Positions 45,814 through 56,590 of a stretch of 64,000 bases of DNA are shown piece after piece. The DNA lies in assembly GCA_027013145.1 (NCBI GenBank), contig JALUXX010000036.1, positions 62,001 to 126,000 on the forward strand, in the 5' to 3' direction. The first letter of the stretch is position 1; every line of letters begins with the position of its first letter. Source of the DNA: Gammaproteobacteria bacterium (GTDB taxonomy: Bacteria > Pseudomonadota > Gammaproteobacteria > 21-64-14). The position numbers and the translations under genes were made by a program. The notes beneath the pieces were generated by a model that worked only from the letters and a program-made list of their open reading frames with translations, did no database searches and had not been told where the DNA came from.

Positions 45814-45858
45814 GGCGGCGGATGGCGCGGGGCGGGCGGCGACGCGGGAGGGTCCGGC

Positions 45859-46449
45859 CTACAGACTCCCTTTGGTCGAAGGTACGGCGCCGGCGCCGCG
45901 CGGGTCGGCCTCGACCGCCGCCCGGAGGGCGCGCCCGAAGGCCTTGAACACCGTTTCGGCGACGTGGTGGGCGTTGTCGCCGTACAGGGCGTCGACGTGC
46001 AGCGTCACGCGCGCGTGATTCACGAACCCCTGAAAGAACTCGTGGAAGAGATCGACATCGAAATCGCCGATGCGTGCGCGCGGGAAACGCACGCGGTACT
46101 CCAGGCCCGGGCGGCCGGAGCAGTCGAGCACCACGCGCGCGAGCGCCTCGTCCAGGGGGACGTAGGCGTGCCCGTAGCGGCGGATGCCGCGTTTGTCCCC
46201 GAGGGCCTCGAGGAGCGCCTGTCCGAGCGTGATGCCCACGTCTTCGACGGTGTGATGCGCGTCGACCTCGAGGTCGCCTTCGGCCTCGATGTGAAGATCG
46301 AGGAGCCCGTGGCGTGCGACCTGGTCGAGCATGTGCTCGAAGAACGGCAGGCCGGTGTGCAGTTCGCTGCGCCCTTCGCCGTCGAGCTCGACGCGGACCC
46401 GCACGCGCGTCTCCGCGGTGTTGCGTTCGATGCTGGCGCTGCGCGACAC
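45859..46449 (-). CDS. hisB: Imidazoleglycerol-phosphate dehydratase
   Basis: A 196-residue manganese enzyme for the sixth histidine step. Metal-binding motifs [24 protein letters not shown] and GDNAHHVAE are present. No ATG precedes the conserved N terminus; the GTG at 46449 ([16 protein letters not shown]) is the preferred start. No phosphatase domain is fused, so histidinol phosphatase must be elsewhere. It is the first visible his gene in this operon and is divergent from the Fnr gene. Confidence 0.95.
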   Translation of the reverse strand: MSRSASIERNTAETRVRVRVELDGEGRSELHTGLPFFEHMLDQVARHGLLDLHIEAEGDLEVDAHHTVEDVGITLGQALLEALGDKRGIRRYGHAYVPLDEALARVVLDCSGRPGLEYRVRFPRARIGDFDVDLFHEFFQGFVNHARVTLHVDALYGDNAHHVAETVFKAFGRALRAAVEADPRGAGAVPSTKGSL

Positions 46450-46747
46450 GGCCGTGGGCTCCGGGTCAGGGACGGGGGTCGGGACGGCCCGGCCATGATA
46501 CCGGGAACGCCCCCCCGGGAAAACCGTAAGCGGTTCAAAACGGGGAACATGCGCCGGCCGGCGGGCGGCGACGGCGGCGGGCCGGTGCGCGAGACCCGAT
46601 CCGGGGGCGCGGGCGCGGCCGGCCCGACGGGGCGGCCCCGGGAGCCGGCGATGCGCCGTGCGCCCCGGCGGTGGCGCAATTTGCCCGCGGCCCCGGAATC
46701 TGTTGAAATCCTTGATCGGAGCGCGGTTCTGCGGGCGAGGGGGTGGT

Positions 46748-47530
46748 ATGAAGGACACGGGCGGCGGGGACAAGGTTGTCAGCCTCAAGGGCCTCAAGGT
46801 CGCCTGCCGCGCCTGCAGCCTGGTGCAGCTCTGCCTGCCCGTCGGCGTCTCGCGCGAGGATGTCGAACGCCTGGATGCGATCATCCGCCGCCGCCGGCCG
46901 CTGCGCCGCGGCGAGTATCTCTATCGCGCGGGCGACCGGTTCCACGCCGTTCACGTCGTGCGCTCCGGGTCGGTCAAGAGCTGCGCGCCCACCGACGAGG
47001 GCCACGAGCAGGTCACCGGCTTCCATCTCCCCGGCGAACTGGTCGGGCTCGACGCCATCCACGTGGGCGAGCACCGCTGCGGGGCGGTCGCCCTGGAGAC
47101 GACCAGCGTGTGTGAGGTACCTTTCGGTCAGCTCGAGACGCTGTCCGCACAGGTGCCAGGGCTGCAGCAGCAGCTCCACCGCCTGATGAGCCGCGAGGTC
47201 TTGCGCGACCACGAGCATCTGCTGATGCTCGGAAAGAAGGGCGCCGAAGAGCGGCTGGCCACCTTTCTCGTGAGTGTCTCCAACAGCTTCCAGGAGCGCG
47301 GATACTCGCCCACCGAGTTCCGGCTGAGTATGTCGCGCGGCGACATCGGCAACTACCTCGGCCTGGCCGTGGAGACGGTGAGCCGGTTGTTCACCCGGCT
47401 GCAGACGCTGGGTTGTATCGAGGTCGAGCGCAAGCTCATACGCATTGCCGATCCGGAGCGGTTGCGCGCGCTGGCGGGCGTGCGGCCCTGCGAGCCGGTC
47501 GCCCAGCCGCGTCACGGGAACGGATCCTGA
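46748..47530 (+). CDS. fnr: Fnr-type oxygen-sensing transcription regulator
   Basis: A 260-residue Crp/Fnr family protein. The N-terminal cysteines C20, C23, C29 and the inner C122 occupy exactly the positions that hold the oxygen-labile [4Fe-4S] cluster in E. coli FNR. A cyclic-nucleotide-like beta-roll follows, then a dimer helix and a helix-turn-helix with [15 protein letters not shown], whose E-x-x-S-R recognition pattern targets TTGAT-type boxes. The ATG at 46748 is chosen because it gives the FNR numbering and follows GGGGGTGG. It may also be called Anr. Divergent from the his operon. Confidence 0.95.
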   Translation: MKDTGGGDKVVSLKGLKVACRACSLVQLCLPVGVSREDVERLDAIIRRRRPLRRGEYLYRAGDRFHAVHVVRSGSVKSCAPTDEGHEQVTGFHLPGELVGLDAIHVGEHRCGAVALETTSVCEVPFGQLETLSAQVPGLQQQLHRLMSREVLRDHEHLLMLGKKGAEERLATFLVSVSNSFQERGYSPTEFRLSMSRGDIGNYLGLAVETVSRLFTRLQTLGCIEVERKLIRIADPERLRALAGVRPCEPVAQPRHGNGS

Positions 47531-47680
47531 CGGCGACCGGAGGGTTCGGCCGTCGTCATCGCGGGCCGGGCGGGGGGCGCCGCATTTTTTCGAGGGTCGC
47601 ACCTGCGCACGGGCGGCGGTGCGGCACGGGGTGCAAGGGGAGCCGGACGGAGCCGGCGGGGAGCATGGGGGATTCACGGT

Positions 47681-47950
47681 ATGGACGGTTCGACGGGCGT
47701 GGGGGAGATGCCGCGCATCCAGCGCTGCGCTTCGGTGCTCTGGCCGTCGTTTCTGGTGGCGGGGCTGGCGACGGCGGCCTTCTTCATGTGGTTCGATCCG
47801 GTCGAACTGCTTCACTGCAGCGGCCGCCTCCAGGACTGCCGCCTCGGCGCGTATACCGGCGGTTTTTTCCTGTTCTGGCTGACGACATTCGCCTCCTCGG
47901 CGCTGACCTGCTGGTTCCGGCGTCCCTGCGGCGGGGGCCGGCGGGACTGA
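47681..47950 (+). CDS. Small two-span membrane protein
   Basis: An 89-residue protein with two hydrophobic segments (SFLVAGLATAAFFMWF and GGFFLFWLTTFASSALTCWF) linked by a short loop with two cysteines (HCSGRLQDC). It lies 150 bp downstream of the Fnr gene on the same strand. Start is the ATG at 47681, without a strong ribosome site; an internal ATG at 47708 (MPRIQRC) is possible. Function not recognised. Confidence 0.7.
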   Translation: MDGSTGVGEMPRIQRCASVLWPSFLVAGLATAAFFMWFDPVELLHCSGRLQDCRLGAYTGGFFLFWLTTFASSALTCWFRRPCGGGRRD

Positions 47951-47962
47951 CGCCGGCGGCGG

Positions 47963-48409
47963 CTAGCGCGGGGCGGCGCGCAGCCAGAAGGTCACCGGAC
48001 CGTCGTTGGTCAGCTCGACCTGCATGTCCGCCCCGAAGCGCCCGCTGCAGGTGGCGGGATGGCGCGCACGCACCTCGGCGCACAGGGCCTCGTACAGGCG
48101 CCGGCCGGTGTCGGGGTCGGCCGCGGTGCTGAAGCCGGCGCGGGTCCCTTTGCGGGTGTCGGCCGCCAGCGTGAACTGCGGTACCAGGAGCACCGCGCCG
48201 CCCCTGTCCCGGACGCTGCGGTTCATGCGTCCGTCCGCGTCCGCGAACACGCGGTAGCCGAGCAGGCGTCCGGCAAGACGCGCCGCCTCGCGCTCCGTGT
48301 CGCCGCGCTCCACGCCCACCAGCACCAGCAGCCCCGCTTCGATCGCCGCCAGCGTGCGCCCCTCGCTGTGGACGCGCGCGCGGCTCACGCGCTGGAGCAG
48401 TCCGATCAT
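47963..48409 (-). CDS. dtd: D-aminoacyl-tRNA deacylase
   Basis: A 148-residue enzyme that hydrolyses D-amino acids from mischarged tRNAs. It starts MIGLLQRVSRARVHSEGRTL and has VLLVPQFTLAAD near residue 75. Near the C terminus TNDGPVTFWL carries the Gly-Pro motif that reads the chirality of the substrate. Convergent with the small membrane protein gene and 13 bp downstream of the membrane protein gene at 48423. Confidence 0.97.
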   Translation of the reverse strand: MIGLLQRVSRARVHSEGRTLAAIEAGLLVLVGVERGDTEREAARLAGRLLGYRVFADADGRMNRSVRDRGGAVLLVPQFTLAADTRKGTRAGFSTAADPDTGRRLYEALCAEVRARHPATCSGRFGADMQVELTNDGPVTFWLRAAPR

Positions 48410-48422
48410 CCGCCGGACGGGC

Positions 48423-48989
48423 TCAGGTGTCGCGCACGGGCTCGCCGCGCAGGCCGATCGCGGTCGCGATCCCCGCGAGCAGCAGCCCGGCGAGGATGAG
48501 CGCCGGTCCGATGCCGGTGTCGAGTACCGTCCGCGCCCAGGCGAACTGGAACACGATGCCGAGGTAGAGCATTCCGGAGTGCAGCAAAGCCCCGGCGATG
48601 AACGCCCAGCTCACCAGTTGCCGGAGCCACACCGCCCCGGCCGTGAAGCACAGCGTCAGGCCCACGGCGATGTTGAGGAGCGATTCGAGGTTGCCGTGGG
48701 TGTGCGGGCCGCCCTTGATCGCGTCGATGGGGGCGCGTGCGGTGAGCGCGTCGTTGACGGCGAGCAGGGCGCGGGCGTTGATCCGCGCGAGTTGAGCGGG
48801 CGTCAGCGTCTCGAGCGTCGCCGGGTCGGTGAAGCCGCTCGCGGCCATCCCCTGGAGCGCGGCGAGCGCCTTCTGGCGCGCGCCCTCCGCCGTCGCCACG
48901 GTGCCGAACTGGGTGACCATGTAGGGACCCAGCGCCGCGGTCAGCACCAGGTAGAGAAAGCCGAAGACCACGTTCTTCTTGCCGATCAT
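48423..48989 (-). CDS. Predicted integral membrane protein, unknown
   Basis: A 188-residue protein with four hydrophobic segments. The first is near residues 8-26, and a long extra-membrane loop of about 70 residues follows, ending in GGPHTHGNLESLL. Three more segments follow (residues about 110-180). The HTH histidines at the loop/membrane border are notable and could bind a metal. GGGAGG lies six bases before the ATG at 48989. It precedes dtd on the same strand. No family recognised. Confidence 0.7.
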   Translation of the reverse strand: MIGKKNVVFGFLYLVLTAALGPYMVTQFGTVATAEGARQKALAALQGMAASGFTDPATLETLTPAQLARINARALLAVNDALTARAPIDAIKGGPHTHGNLESLLNIAVGLTLCFTAGAVWLRQLVSWAFIAGALLHSGMLYLGIVFQFAWARTVLDTGIGPALILAGLLLAGIATAIGLRGEPVRDT

Positions 48990-49140
48990 CCCGGACCTCC
49001 CCGCGCCGCGTGCGCGACGCAACGATGTTCCCGATCGCTCCGCTCCGGAACGGTGTGGGGCGGCGCTAGCGGTGAGGGTAGCAGATCGGCGCCGCCGCGG
49101 CGGTGCCGGCGGGGGGAAGCGCCCCCCCGCCGGCACCTCG

Positions 49141-50139
49141 CTACGAGCGGCCCGGGACGGGGATGGCCCGCAGGCGCAGCTCCTCGCGAGTCGCGCGCAC
49201 GAAGCCGTGTTTCCCGTAGATGCCCTGCGCCGCGTCGGTCTGCAGGTATTCGAGGAAGCGCCGCGCGTTGCGCGGGTTGCGGGCCTTGACCAGCGGGCCG
49301 ATCGCGTAGCCTACCTCCGAGGCCATGTTGTAAGGGGCCGCGAGGGAGACCCCGTCGATCTTGCGCCCGCTCTCCTTGCCGTAGACCACCTCCGTCGCCC
49401 AGACGATCCCGGCGTCGGCCTGCCCGTGCTCGATGCGGTAAGGCGTCTCGCGGTGGTGGCGCGAGGTGAACCAGGTCTTGCCCGGGATCGCCCAGCAGCT
49501 CTTGCACTTCCTGTCGTGCGTGACCGCCTCGTAGATCCCGACCTGCTTGAGCATCCTGGAGCCGTAGAACTTGAAGATGCCCTCGGTCAGCGGATTGGGC
49601 AGCGACAATACGACGTCCTTGCGGGCGAGGTCCTTCGGTCCCCGGATGTCCTTGGGATTCCCGGCGGCCACCATCAGCGCGAGCTGGTTGTGGGTGTAGA
49701 TCATGTAGTCGTGCATGATCCCCTTAGCGCGGAGCTTTTTCAGGTGGCCCAGGTTCACGCTGGCGAACAGATCCGGGGTGCGCGAGGTGCGCCGCCCGTT
49801 GATCGTCCCCTGGCGCAGGATCTGCTGTTTGAGGATCTGCCCGGGGGGAATCGTCTCGACGTACACCGAGCGGATGTCCGGGTTCTTCTTCTGAAAGTCC
49901 CGCATCAGGTCCTCCATGACCATGAACTGGTTGCCCGCCAGGTACATCACCAGGTCGGCCTTGTAGGAGTCGCCGATGCGCCCGTAGTCGATCTTCCCGT
50001 CGCTGTGGAAGGTTCGGTAGTCGTGGCCGAGGCCGGCACCCTTCTTCGCCGCCGTCGCCGGGCCCGATGCGGCCAGGAGGGCGGTGGTGAGGGCGAGCGC
50101 GAGCCCGAGTGCCGGATTTCTCATAGCGGATTGATTCAT
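49141..50139 (-). CDS. Orphan periplasmic substrate-binding protein
   Basis: A 332-residue exported protein. The signal peptide (LALALTTALLAASGPATA) is cleaved after residue about 31. The mature part resembles ModA-like/SBP type II oxyanion-binding proteins (segments VMYLAGNQFMVMEDLM, LVKARNPRNARRFLEYLQTD). A CKSCW (CxxC) motif sits near residue 210. No permease or ATPase gene is next to it, and the ligand is not known; in a sulfur oxidiser an oxyanion is plausible but unproven. GGAGGAA lies six bases before the ATG at 50139. Confidence 0.8.
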   Translation of the reverse strand: MNQSAMRNPALGLALALTTALLAASGPATAAKKGAGLGHDYRTFHSDGKIDYGRIGDSYKADLVMYLAGNQFMVMEDLMRDFQKKNPDIRSVYVETIPPGQILKQQILRQGTINGRRTSRTPDLFASVNLGHLKKLRAKGIMHDYMIYTHNQLALMVAAGNPKDIRGPKDLARKDVVLSLPNPLTEGIFKFYGSRMLKQVGIYEAVTHDRKCKSCWAIPGKTWFTSRHHRETPYRIEHGQADAGIVWATEVVYGKESGRKIDGVSLAAPYNMASEVGYAIGPLVKARNPRNARRFLEYLQTDAAQGIYGKHGFVRATREELRLRAIPVPGRS

Positions 50140-50284
50140 GATGGATTCCTCCCCCCGCGGTCCGGGTGGTTCGACGGTTGTTGTGGTCATGGTCTCCCCG
50201 ATAAACGACTCGGGTGGACAGGGACGGGACGCGGCCTGTCGCGGGTTTATTCCGGGGCGTGCGGAAAGGGGGCGGGGGATGGGT

Positions 50285-51202
50285 TCAGTGCGCCGGTCGC
50301 CCGCGGATGCCGGCGTCGCCCCGGGGGCGTTTGGGCGCCGCTGCCGCGTCGCGGTGGGCCGGGGTCTCCAGGCGCAGCAGCCCGTGCGAACCGCCGCTCC
50401 CGAGGTGGTAGCTCAGGCCCGCGGCCGGGCGCGCCAGGACCAGGCCGGGCCGAGTGCGGCGGATGACGAACACCAGGGGCGCCTTGCGTCCCTCCAGGCG
50501 CACGGTGATGCGGCCCTTGTCCGGGCCGCCGTGATCGCGCTGGATGAACAGGGCCCGGGCGTCGCGCCAGCGCGCGAGCAGGGCGTCGATGCGCACGGGG
50601 TCGGCCTCCTTGCGCGGCGGGGTGAGCGTCCAGTGCCCCTTGGGCCCGCGGCGCAGCGAGAGGTGCGGCAGATTCAGCGCCTCGATGTCGGCCCCCGGCG
50701 GCAACAGCGCCAGATTGACGAAGGCGGTCGGGGGCATGGTCAGAAAGGGATAGACGGTGTCGCCGATCATGTGGACCCGGTCGCCGACGCGCACGTAACG
50801 CCACTGGTGGATGGGATCGGTGTCGCCGAAGTCGAGTTCGTGCCCGTTGAGCCACAGGCGCACCTTCGGCGGGGCCAGGCCGAACTGTTTGAGTTGGAGG
50901 CCCGGCACGGGATAGCCGGCGAGGCTGGGCGCGTCGGCGGCGTCCTCGATGCCCTCCACGCGCAGGGTGTTGGCGCGCGCGCGGATGGGTGCGGTGATCC
51001 GCCACACCCCGTGCTCGCGCCGCAGCCGGATGGTCGCGTGCCCGGGGCGCTCGATGCGGATGCGGGTGATGTCCGCGGGCTTGAGCGCGGTAAGCGTGGG
51101 CTTCTTCGGCGCCGGATGGTGGCCCGGACGGAAGTAGGCCACGGCGCCGAGCACGGCGGCCAACACGATGAGCGCGAGGTTGAGGAGCGTGCGGCTGCGC
51201 AC
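50285..51202 (-). CDS. DUF4340 protein of a Gld-like ABC system
   Basis: A 305-residue protein with one N-terminal membrane helix (LNLALIVLAAVLGAVAYF) and a large periplasmic domain of the DUF4340 type. It usually forms part of ABC-2/Gld-like transport gene clusters, and here it ends the operon ATPase-permease-GldG-like-DUF4340 on the minus strand, 4 bp after the GldG-like gene. Its start at 51202 (MRSRTLLNLALI) is typical. Role in that complex is unknown. Confidence 0.85.
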   Translation of the reverse strand: MRSRTLLNLALIVLAAVLGAVAYFRPGHHPAPKKPTLTALKPADITRIRIERPGHATIRLRREHGVWRITAPIRARANTLRVEGIEDAADAPSLAGYPVPGLQLKQFGLAPPKVRLWLNGHELDFGDTDPIHQWRYVRVGDRVHMIGDTVYPFLTMPPTAFVNLALLPPGADIEALNLPHLSLRRGPKGHWTLTPPRKEADPVRIDALLARWRDARALFIQRDHGGPDKGRITVRLEGRKAPLVFVIRRTRPGLVLARPAAGLSYHLGSGGSHGLLRLETPAHRDAAAAPKRPRGDAGIRGRPAH

Positions 51203-51206
51203 GGGA

Positions 51207-52622
51207 TCAGCGCCGGCGGCGGCGGGTCCAGATCACGACCCCGCCGGCGAGCAGCAGCGCCGGCAGGCCGAGCAGCAGCCCGAAGCCCATGACCCCCTCG
51301 GCGGTCGGGGAGAGGTTCAGGGACCGGTCCGGGGCCGTGCGTGCGGGCACGTCGACGAAGCGGTCGTTGTGCGTGACCCACTGAAACACCTTGAGCCCGA
51401 GGTTCAGGTTGCCGGCGTTGCCGAGGTAGGTGTTCGACAGGAAGTCGGCGTTGGCGATCACCGCCACGCGCTGGGTGCGCGGCCGCGCTCCGTCCTTGCG
51501 TCCCTCATCCTTCGCCTTGTCCGCGCCGGCGGTCTTGCCCGGCCCGGCGGCCGCGGCCGGTGCCGGGCGCGTCAGGTAGACGCCGATGTCGAGCGGACCG
51601 CGCCGGTCGCGGCCGGCGACGAAGGAGATCTCGCCCTTGAGTGGCTGGGTGGTGTCCCAGCTCGCGCGACTGCTCAGCAGGAAGGCGGCGGCCTGCCAGC
51701 CCCCGTGATCCTTGTCGATGGCGACGGCGCCTGCCTGCGGGAACAGGGTGAGCAGGTTCATGCCGCGCGTGAGTGGGGTGGGCGGATAGTCGGTCACCAG
51801 TGCGAAGGGCGCGCCGAACAGGCGCACCGCCGCCGGATCGACGATGGTCCCGGGGAGCAGGCGCAGGTGCAGCGCCGCGGCCAGCGGGGCGAGGCCGTGC
51901 AGCGGGCCCGGGTCCTGCAGCCACAGCAGGTTCCCGCCGCGACGGACGTAGGCCAGGATCGTCTTCACCTCGCCGGGCAGCAGGTCCACGCGCGGATTGG
52001 CGATTACCAGCACGGTGGTATTGGCGGGGACGCTCGAGACGTCGGCCAGATTGAGCGTCTGCACCGAGATGCCCTTGCGTTCGAGTTCGTGGCCGAAGGT
52101 GCCGAAGTCGAAGTTCGCCCGGCCCAGCGGGTCGGCCTCGCCGTGTCCGGTGAGAAAGACGGCGAGCCGCTTGCCGCCGCTCGCCACCCGCAACAGGGCG
52201 TTGGTCAGGTTCTGCTCGGTGGGCTGGGTGACCTGCTGCGTGCGGCCCCGGTACTGGACGATGAGTTCGCCGTCGACCGTGATGCCGAGTTCGCGCACCT
52301 GCGCGGGGACGGTGTCCGGGTTGATGAAATCGAGCCGCAGGTCCGGTTTCACGCGGCGGTAGCGGTCGACCAGGCTGCGGATCTGCGCGCGCAACTGCGG
52401 GTTCTCCCGCGCGTACGCGGTGATCGTCACCGGGCCGTGGATCTTCTTGAGCACCTGCACGCTCGCCCGGGTCAGGGTGTTGCGGTGTCCGGCGGTCCAG
52501 TCGGCCTCGTAGGTGTACTGCGTGCTCAGCCACGCGAGCAGCCCCACGATGCCGAGGAAGAGCACCAGGAAGGCGGCGTTCTGGGCGCGCAGGTAGCGGC
52601 GCGAGCGGGCGCTCACCTCCAT
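51207..52622 (-). CDS. GldG-like ABC auxiliary protein
   Basis: A 471-residue protein with an N-terminal membrane helix (NAAFLVLFLGIVGLLAW), a periplasmic domain with the IHGPVTITAYAREN, FLTGHGEADP and WLQDPGPLHG signatures seen in GldG/IFT52-like proteins, and a C-terminal helix (GFGLLLGLPALLLAGGVVIW) followed by RRRRR. GAGGGAGG precedes the ATG at 52622. It works with the permease and ATPase upstream, in an operon like gldA-gldF-gldG, though here without gliding genes. Confidence 0.88.
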   Translation of the reverse strand: MEVSARSRRYLRAQNAAFLVLFLGIVGLLAWLSTQYTYEADWTAGHRNTLTRASVQVLKKIHGPVTITAYARENPQLRAQIRSLVDRYRRVKPDLRLDFINPDTVPAQVRELGITVDGELIVQYRGRTQQVTQPTEQNLTNALLRVASGGKRLAVFLTGHGEADPLGRANFDFGTFGHELERKGISVQTLNLADVSSVPANTTVLVIANPRVDLLPGEVKTILAYVRRGGNLLWLQDPGPLHGLAPLAAALHLRLLPGTIVDPAAVRLFGAPFALVTDYPPTPLTRGMNLLTLFPQAGAVAIDKDHGGWQAAAFLLSSRASWDTTQPLKGEISFVAGRDRRGPLDIGVYLTRPAPAAAAGPGKTAGADKAKDEGRKDGARPRTQRVAVIANADFLSNTYLGNAGNLNLGLKVFQWVTHNDRFVDVPARTAPDRSLNLSPTAEGVMGFGLLLGLPALLLAGGVVIWTRRRRR

Positions 52623-52697
52623 CGGCCCGCCTCCCTCGGAACGACGCCCGGCGCGCGGTCGACCCTGCATTCGCGAAGAGCGGTCACCGCCGGGACC

Positions 52698-53446
52698 TCA
52701 GTGCTGCAGGCGGTCGGCGTCGAGGCGCCGGACGCTGAGGACCAGGAAGGTGAGGATGAACAACAGGTAGTAGATCACGTCCTTGGTGTCGAACATCCCC
52801 TTGAGAAGCGAACTGTAGTGCTGCAGCAGCGACAGATAGGCGAACACCCCGCTCATGCCCGGGCGCGCGTTGCCGGACCAGTCGATCACCCACAGCAGCA
52901 GGAGCAGTCCGAAGGTGCTGATCGCCGCCACCGTCGGCTGGCGCGTGAGCGCGGACATGAACAGACCCGCCGCCCCATAAGCGGCGAGCAGCAGGGCGAG
53001 GCCGAGGAACCCCGCCGCCAGCGTGCCGAAGTCGAGACCCCCGCCCATCAGGAGCGAGAGGGGCATCAACGCGATCAGCGCCAGCAGCACGAGGAAGAAC
53101 AGCATCAGCCCGAGGTATTTGCCGAGGACGATCTCGGTCATCGACGCCGGCGAGGACAGCAGCAGGGGCAGCGTGCGGTTGCGCCGCTCGTCGGCGATCA
53201 GGCGCATGGTCAGGAGCGGAGTGACCAGCATCAGGATGATCGCGGCGTCGCCGAGCATGGGGGCGACGACGATGGCGGTCAGGCCCGGGGCGTTGGGGAT
53301 GGCGACGAGCTGCGGCTGGATGCGCTGGAAATACTCCACCTGGGCGAGGAACAGCCAGGCGAGCAGAAACACGACCACCGCGAGGATCGCCCACGCGAGG
53401 GGGGAGAGGAACAGACTGCGCAGCTCGCGCAGGGCGAGGGTGCGGA

Positions 53447-53450
<4 letters not shown>
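52698..53450 (-). CDS. ABC-2 type permease (GldF-like)
   Basis: A 250-residue permease with six membrane segments, starting MIRTLALRELRSLFLSPLAW, with RRNRTLPLLLSSPASMTEIVLGK as the ABC-2 conserved region between segments two and three (short signature LPLLLSSPAS). Its ATG overlaps the ATPase stop by four bases (ATGA). Its gene is followed by the GldG-like and DUF4340 genes. Confidence 0.92.
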
Positions 53451-54421
<971 letters not shown>

Positions 54422-54607
54422 GTTTCTTATTATGGAAATCGTTCCGTGTCTTCCTGATGAATGGCTTGCGGGGCGGCGCGCCCGCCGTCCGCGCGGGGTC
54501 GGACGGATGGTGACATCATTCACGAGGCGGTGCAATTCGCCCCGCGGGGTCGAAGGCTTCGACCGGACGTGCCGGCGTTGGTTCCCGGCCGGCGCGGGTC
54601 TGCGGCC

Positions 54608-56590
54608 GTGAAGCCCGACGGCGCACCGTACTGGCTCGGCGTCGACACCGGCGGCACCTTCACCGACTTCGTGCTCTACCGCGACGGGCGCCTGCGCATC
54701 CACAAGGTCCTGTCCACGCCGGATGCGCCGGAGGCAGCGATCCTGCGCGGGATCCGCGAACTGGGCCTGGACCCCGCGGGGCTGCACCTGGTGCACGGCT
54801 CCACGGTGGCCACCAACGCGGTGCTCGAGGGCAAGGGTGTGCGCACGGCGTTCGTGACCAACCGCGGGCTCGCCGACGTGCTCACCATCGGGCGGCAGGC
54901 GCGCGCGGCGCTCTACGACCTGCAGCCCGCGCCGGTCGCGCCGCCGGTTGCGCCGGAGCTGTGCCTCGAGACCGGCGGGCGGTTGGCGGCCGACGGCGCG
55001 GTGGTGGAGCCGCTGACGGACGCCGACCTCGCGCAACTGCATGCGCGCCTGCGTGCGCTCGCACCGCGCGCCGTGGCGATCAGCCTGCTGTTCTCGTTTC
55101 TCGACGACGGGCCCGAGCGCGCCCTCGCCGCGGCGGTTCCCGAGGGGATCTTCGTCGCGCGCTCCTCCGAGGTGTTGGCGGAATACCGCGAGTACGAGCG
55201 CGGTGTGGCGACCTGGCTCAACGCCTACGTCGGCCCGCTGGTCGAGGGATACGTCGGGCGGCTGCGCTCGCAGGTGCCCGCGGCGTCGGTCGCCCTGATG
55301 CAGAGTTCCGGCGGGACCATGGAGGCCGCGCAGGCGGGCGCGCGCGCCGTGCACCTGTTGCTCTCGGGTCCGGCGGGCGGGGTCATGGGGGCGGGCTACG
55401 TCGGGGCCGCCGCCGGCTGCGGCCGTCTGCTCACCTTCGACATGGGCGGGACCTCCACCGACGTGGCACTCGTCGACGGCGCCCCGCGCCTCACCGGCGA
55501 GGGCCGCATCGGGCCCTATCCGGTGGCGGTCCCGATGGTCGACGTCCACACCATCGGTGCGGGCGGCGGATCGGTGGCGGCCGTCGACGCGGGCGGACTG
55601 CTGCAGGTCGGGCCGCGCTCGGCAGGTGCCGATCCCGGCCCGGCCTGCTACGGGCGCGGCGGACGCGAGCCCACGGTGACCGACGCCAATCTGGTGCTCG
55701 GCCGGCTGCGCCCGGATGCCTTTCTCGGCGGGGCGATGACCCTGGACGCGGCGGCGGCGCGGCGCGTCGTGGGCGATCTCGCGCAACGGCTCGGACTCGG
55801 GGTGGAGGCGGCCGCGCTCGGGATCGTGGCGGTCGCCAACGAGCAGATGGCCGCCGCGCTGCGTCTCATCTCGGTCGAGCGTGGCCTGGATCCGCGCGGG
55901 TTCACGCTGATGTGCTTCGGCGGGGCCGGCGGCCTGCACGTGTGTGCGCTCGCCGAGGCGCTCGGCATGCGCCGCGCCCTGGTTCCGGTCCACGGGGGGG
56001 TGCTCTCCGCCCTGGGGATGCTGGTGGCGCCGCGTGCGCGGCGCCATTCGCGCACCGTGCGCCGCCGGCTCGAAGACACGGACGCGGCGCAGCTGCGTGC
56101 GGCACTCGACGCCCTCGCCGCCCGCGGGCGGCGGGAACTGGTGCGCGAGGGGGTGGCGCCCGAAGCGGTGCGCTGCGAGATGAGCCTCGACCTGCGCTAC
56201 GCCGGGCAGTCGTACACGCTGAATGTCCCGTGGACGGGACTGCGCGCGGCGGCGCAGGCGTTCCACGCCGCGCACGAGCGCCGTTACGGCCATCGCCTCG
56301 CGCTCCCGTTGGAACTGGTGAATCTGCGCGCCGCGACCTTCGGTCCCGCCCCGCCGGTGGGCCTGGAGGAGCGCCCCGCGGATCCCGCCGGCTCGGCGCG
56401 CCCGCGCGCGTGGGCCGCGGTCCACGGGATCGGCGAACCGGTGGCGGTGTACGCACGCGAGGCGCTCGGTGCGGGGGCGGGGTTCCCCGGTCCCGCGCTG
56501 GTCACCGAGACGGTGGCCACCACGTGGGTGGCTCCCGGCTGGACGGCGCGGGTGGACGGTTTCGGGAATCTGGCGCTGGCGCGGGAGTGA
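54608..56590 (+). CDS. Hydantoinase/oxoprolinase alpha-like protein (HyuA family)
   Basis: A 660-residue protein of the hydantoinase/oxoprolinase HyuA group, with an ASKHA ATP-binding core. Seen: LGVDTGGTFTDFVLY near residue 9, HGSTVATNAVLEGKG near 65, FDMGGTSTDVALVDG near 280 and TIGAGGGSVAAVDAG. The substrate is unknown: 5-oxoproline, hydantoin, acetone or acetophenone-like. No HyuB/HyuC partner is found beside it. GTG at 54608 is used as the start since no ATG precedes the conserved N terminus. Confidence 0.9.
   Translation: MKPDGAPYWLGVDTGGTFTDFVLYRDGRLRIHKVLSTPDAPEAAILRGIRELGLDPAGLHLVHGSTVATNAVLEGKGVRTAFVTNRGLADVLTIGRQARAALYDLQPAPVAPPVAPELCLETGGRLAADGAVVEPLTDADLAQLHARLRALAPRAVAISLLFSFLDDGPERALAAAVPEGIFVARSSEVLAEYREYERGVATWLNAYVGPLVEGYVGRLRSQVPAASVALMQSSGGTMEAAQAGARAVHLLLSGPAGGVMGAGYVGAAAGCGRLLTFDMGGTSTDVALVDGAPRLTGEGRIGPYPVAVPMVDVHTIGAGGGSVAAVDAGGLLQVGPRSAGADPGPACYGRGGREPTVTDANLVLGRLRPDAFLGGAMTLDAAAARRVVGDLAQRLGLGVEAAALGIVAVANEQMAAALRLISVERGLDPRGFTLMCFGGAGGLHVCALAEALGMRRALVPVHGGVLSALGMLVAPRARRHSRTVRRRLEDTDAAQLRAALDALAARGRRELVREGVAPEAVRCEMSLDLRYAGQSYTLNVPWTGLRAAAQAFHAAHERRYGHRLALPLELVNLRAATFGPAPPVGLEERPADPAGSARPRAWAAVHGIGEPVAVYAREALGAGAGFPGPALVTETVATTWVAPGWTARVDGFGNLALARE

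Noticed and set aside
46698-46720. Possible FNR box (TTGAAATCCTTGAT) before the Fnr gene
   Set aside because: The right half is not the inverted ATCAA; it is not a palindrome.
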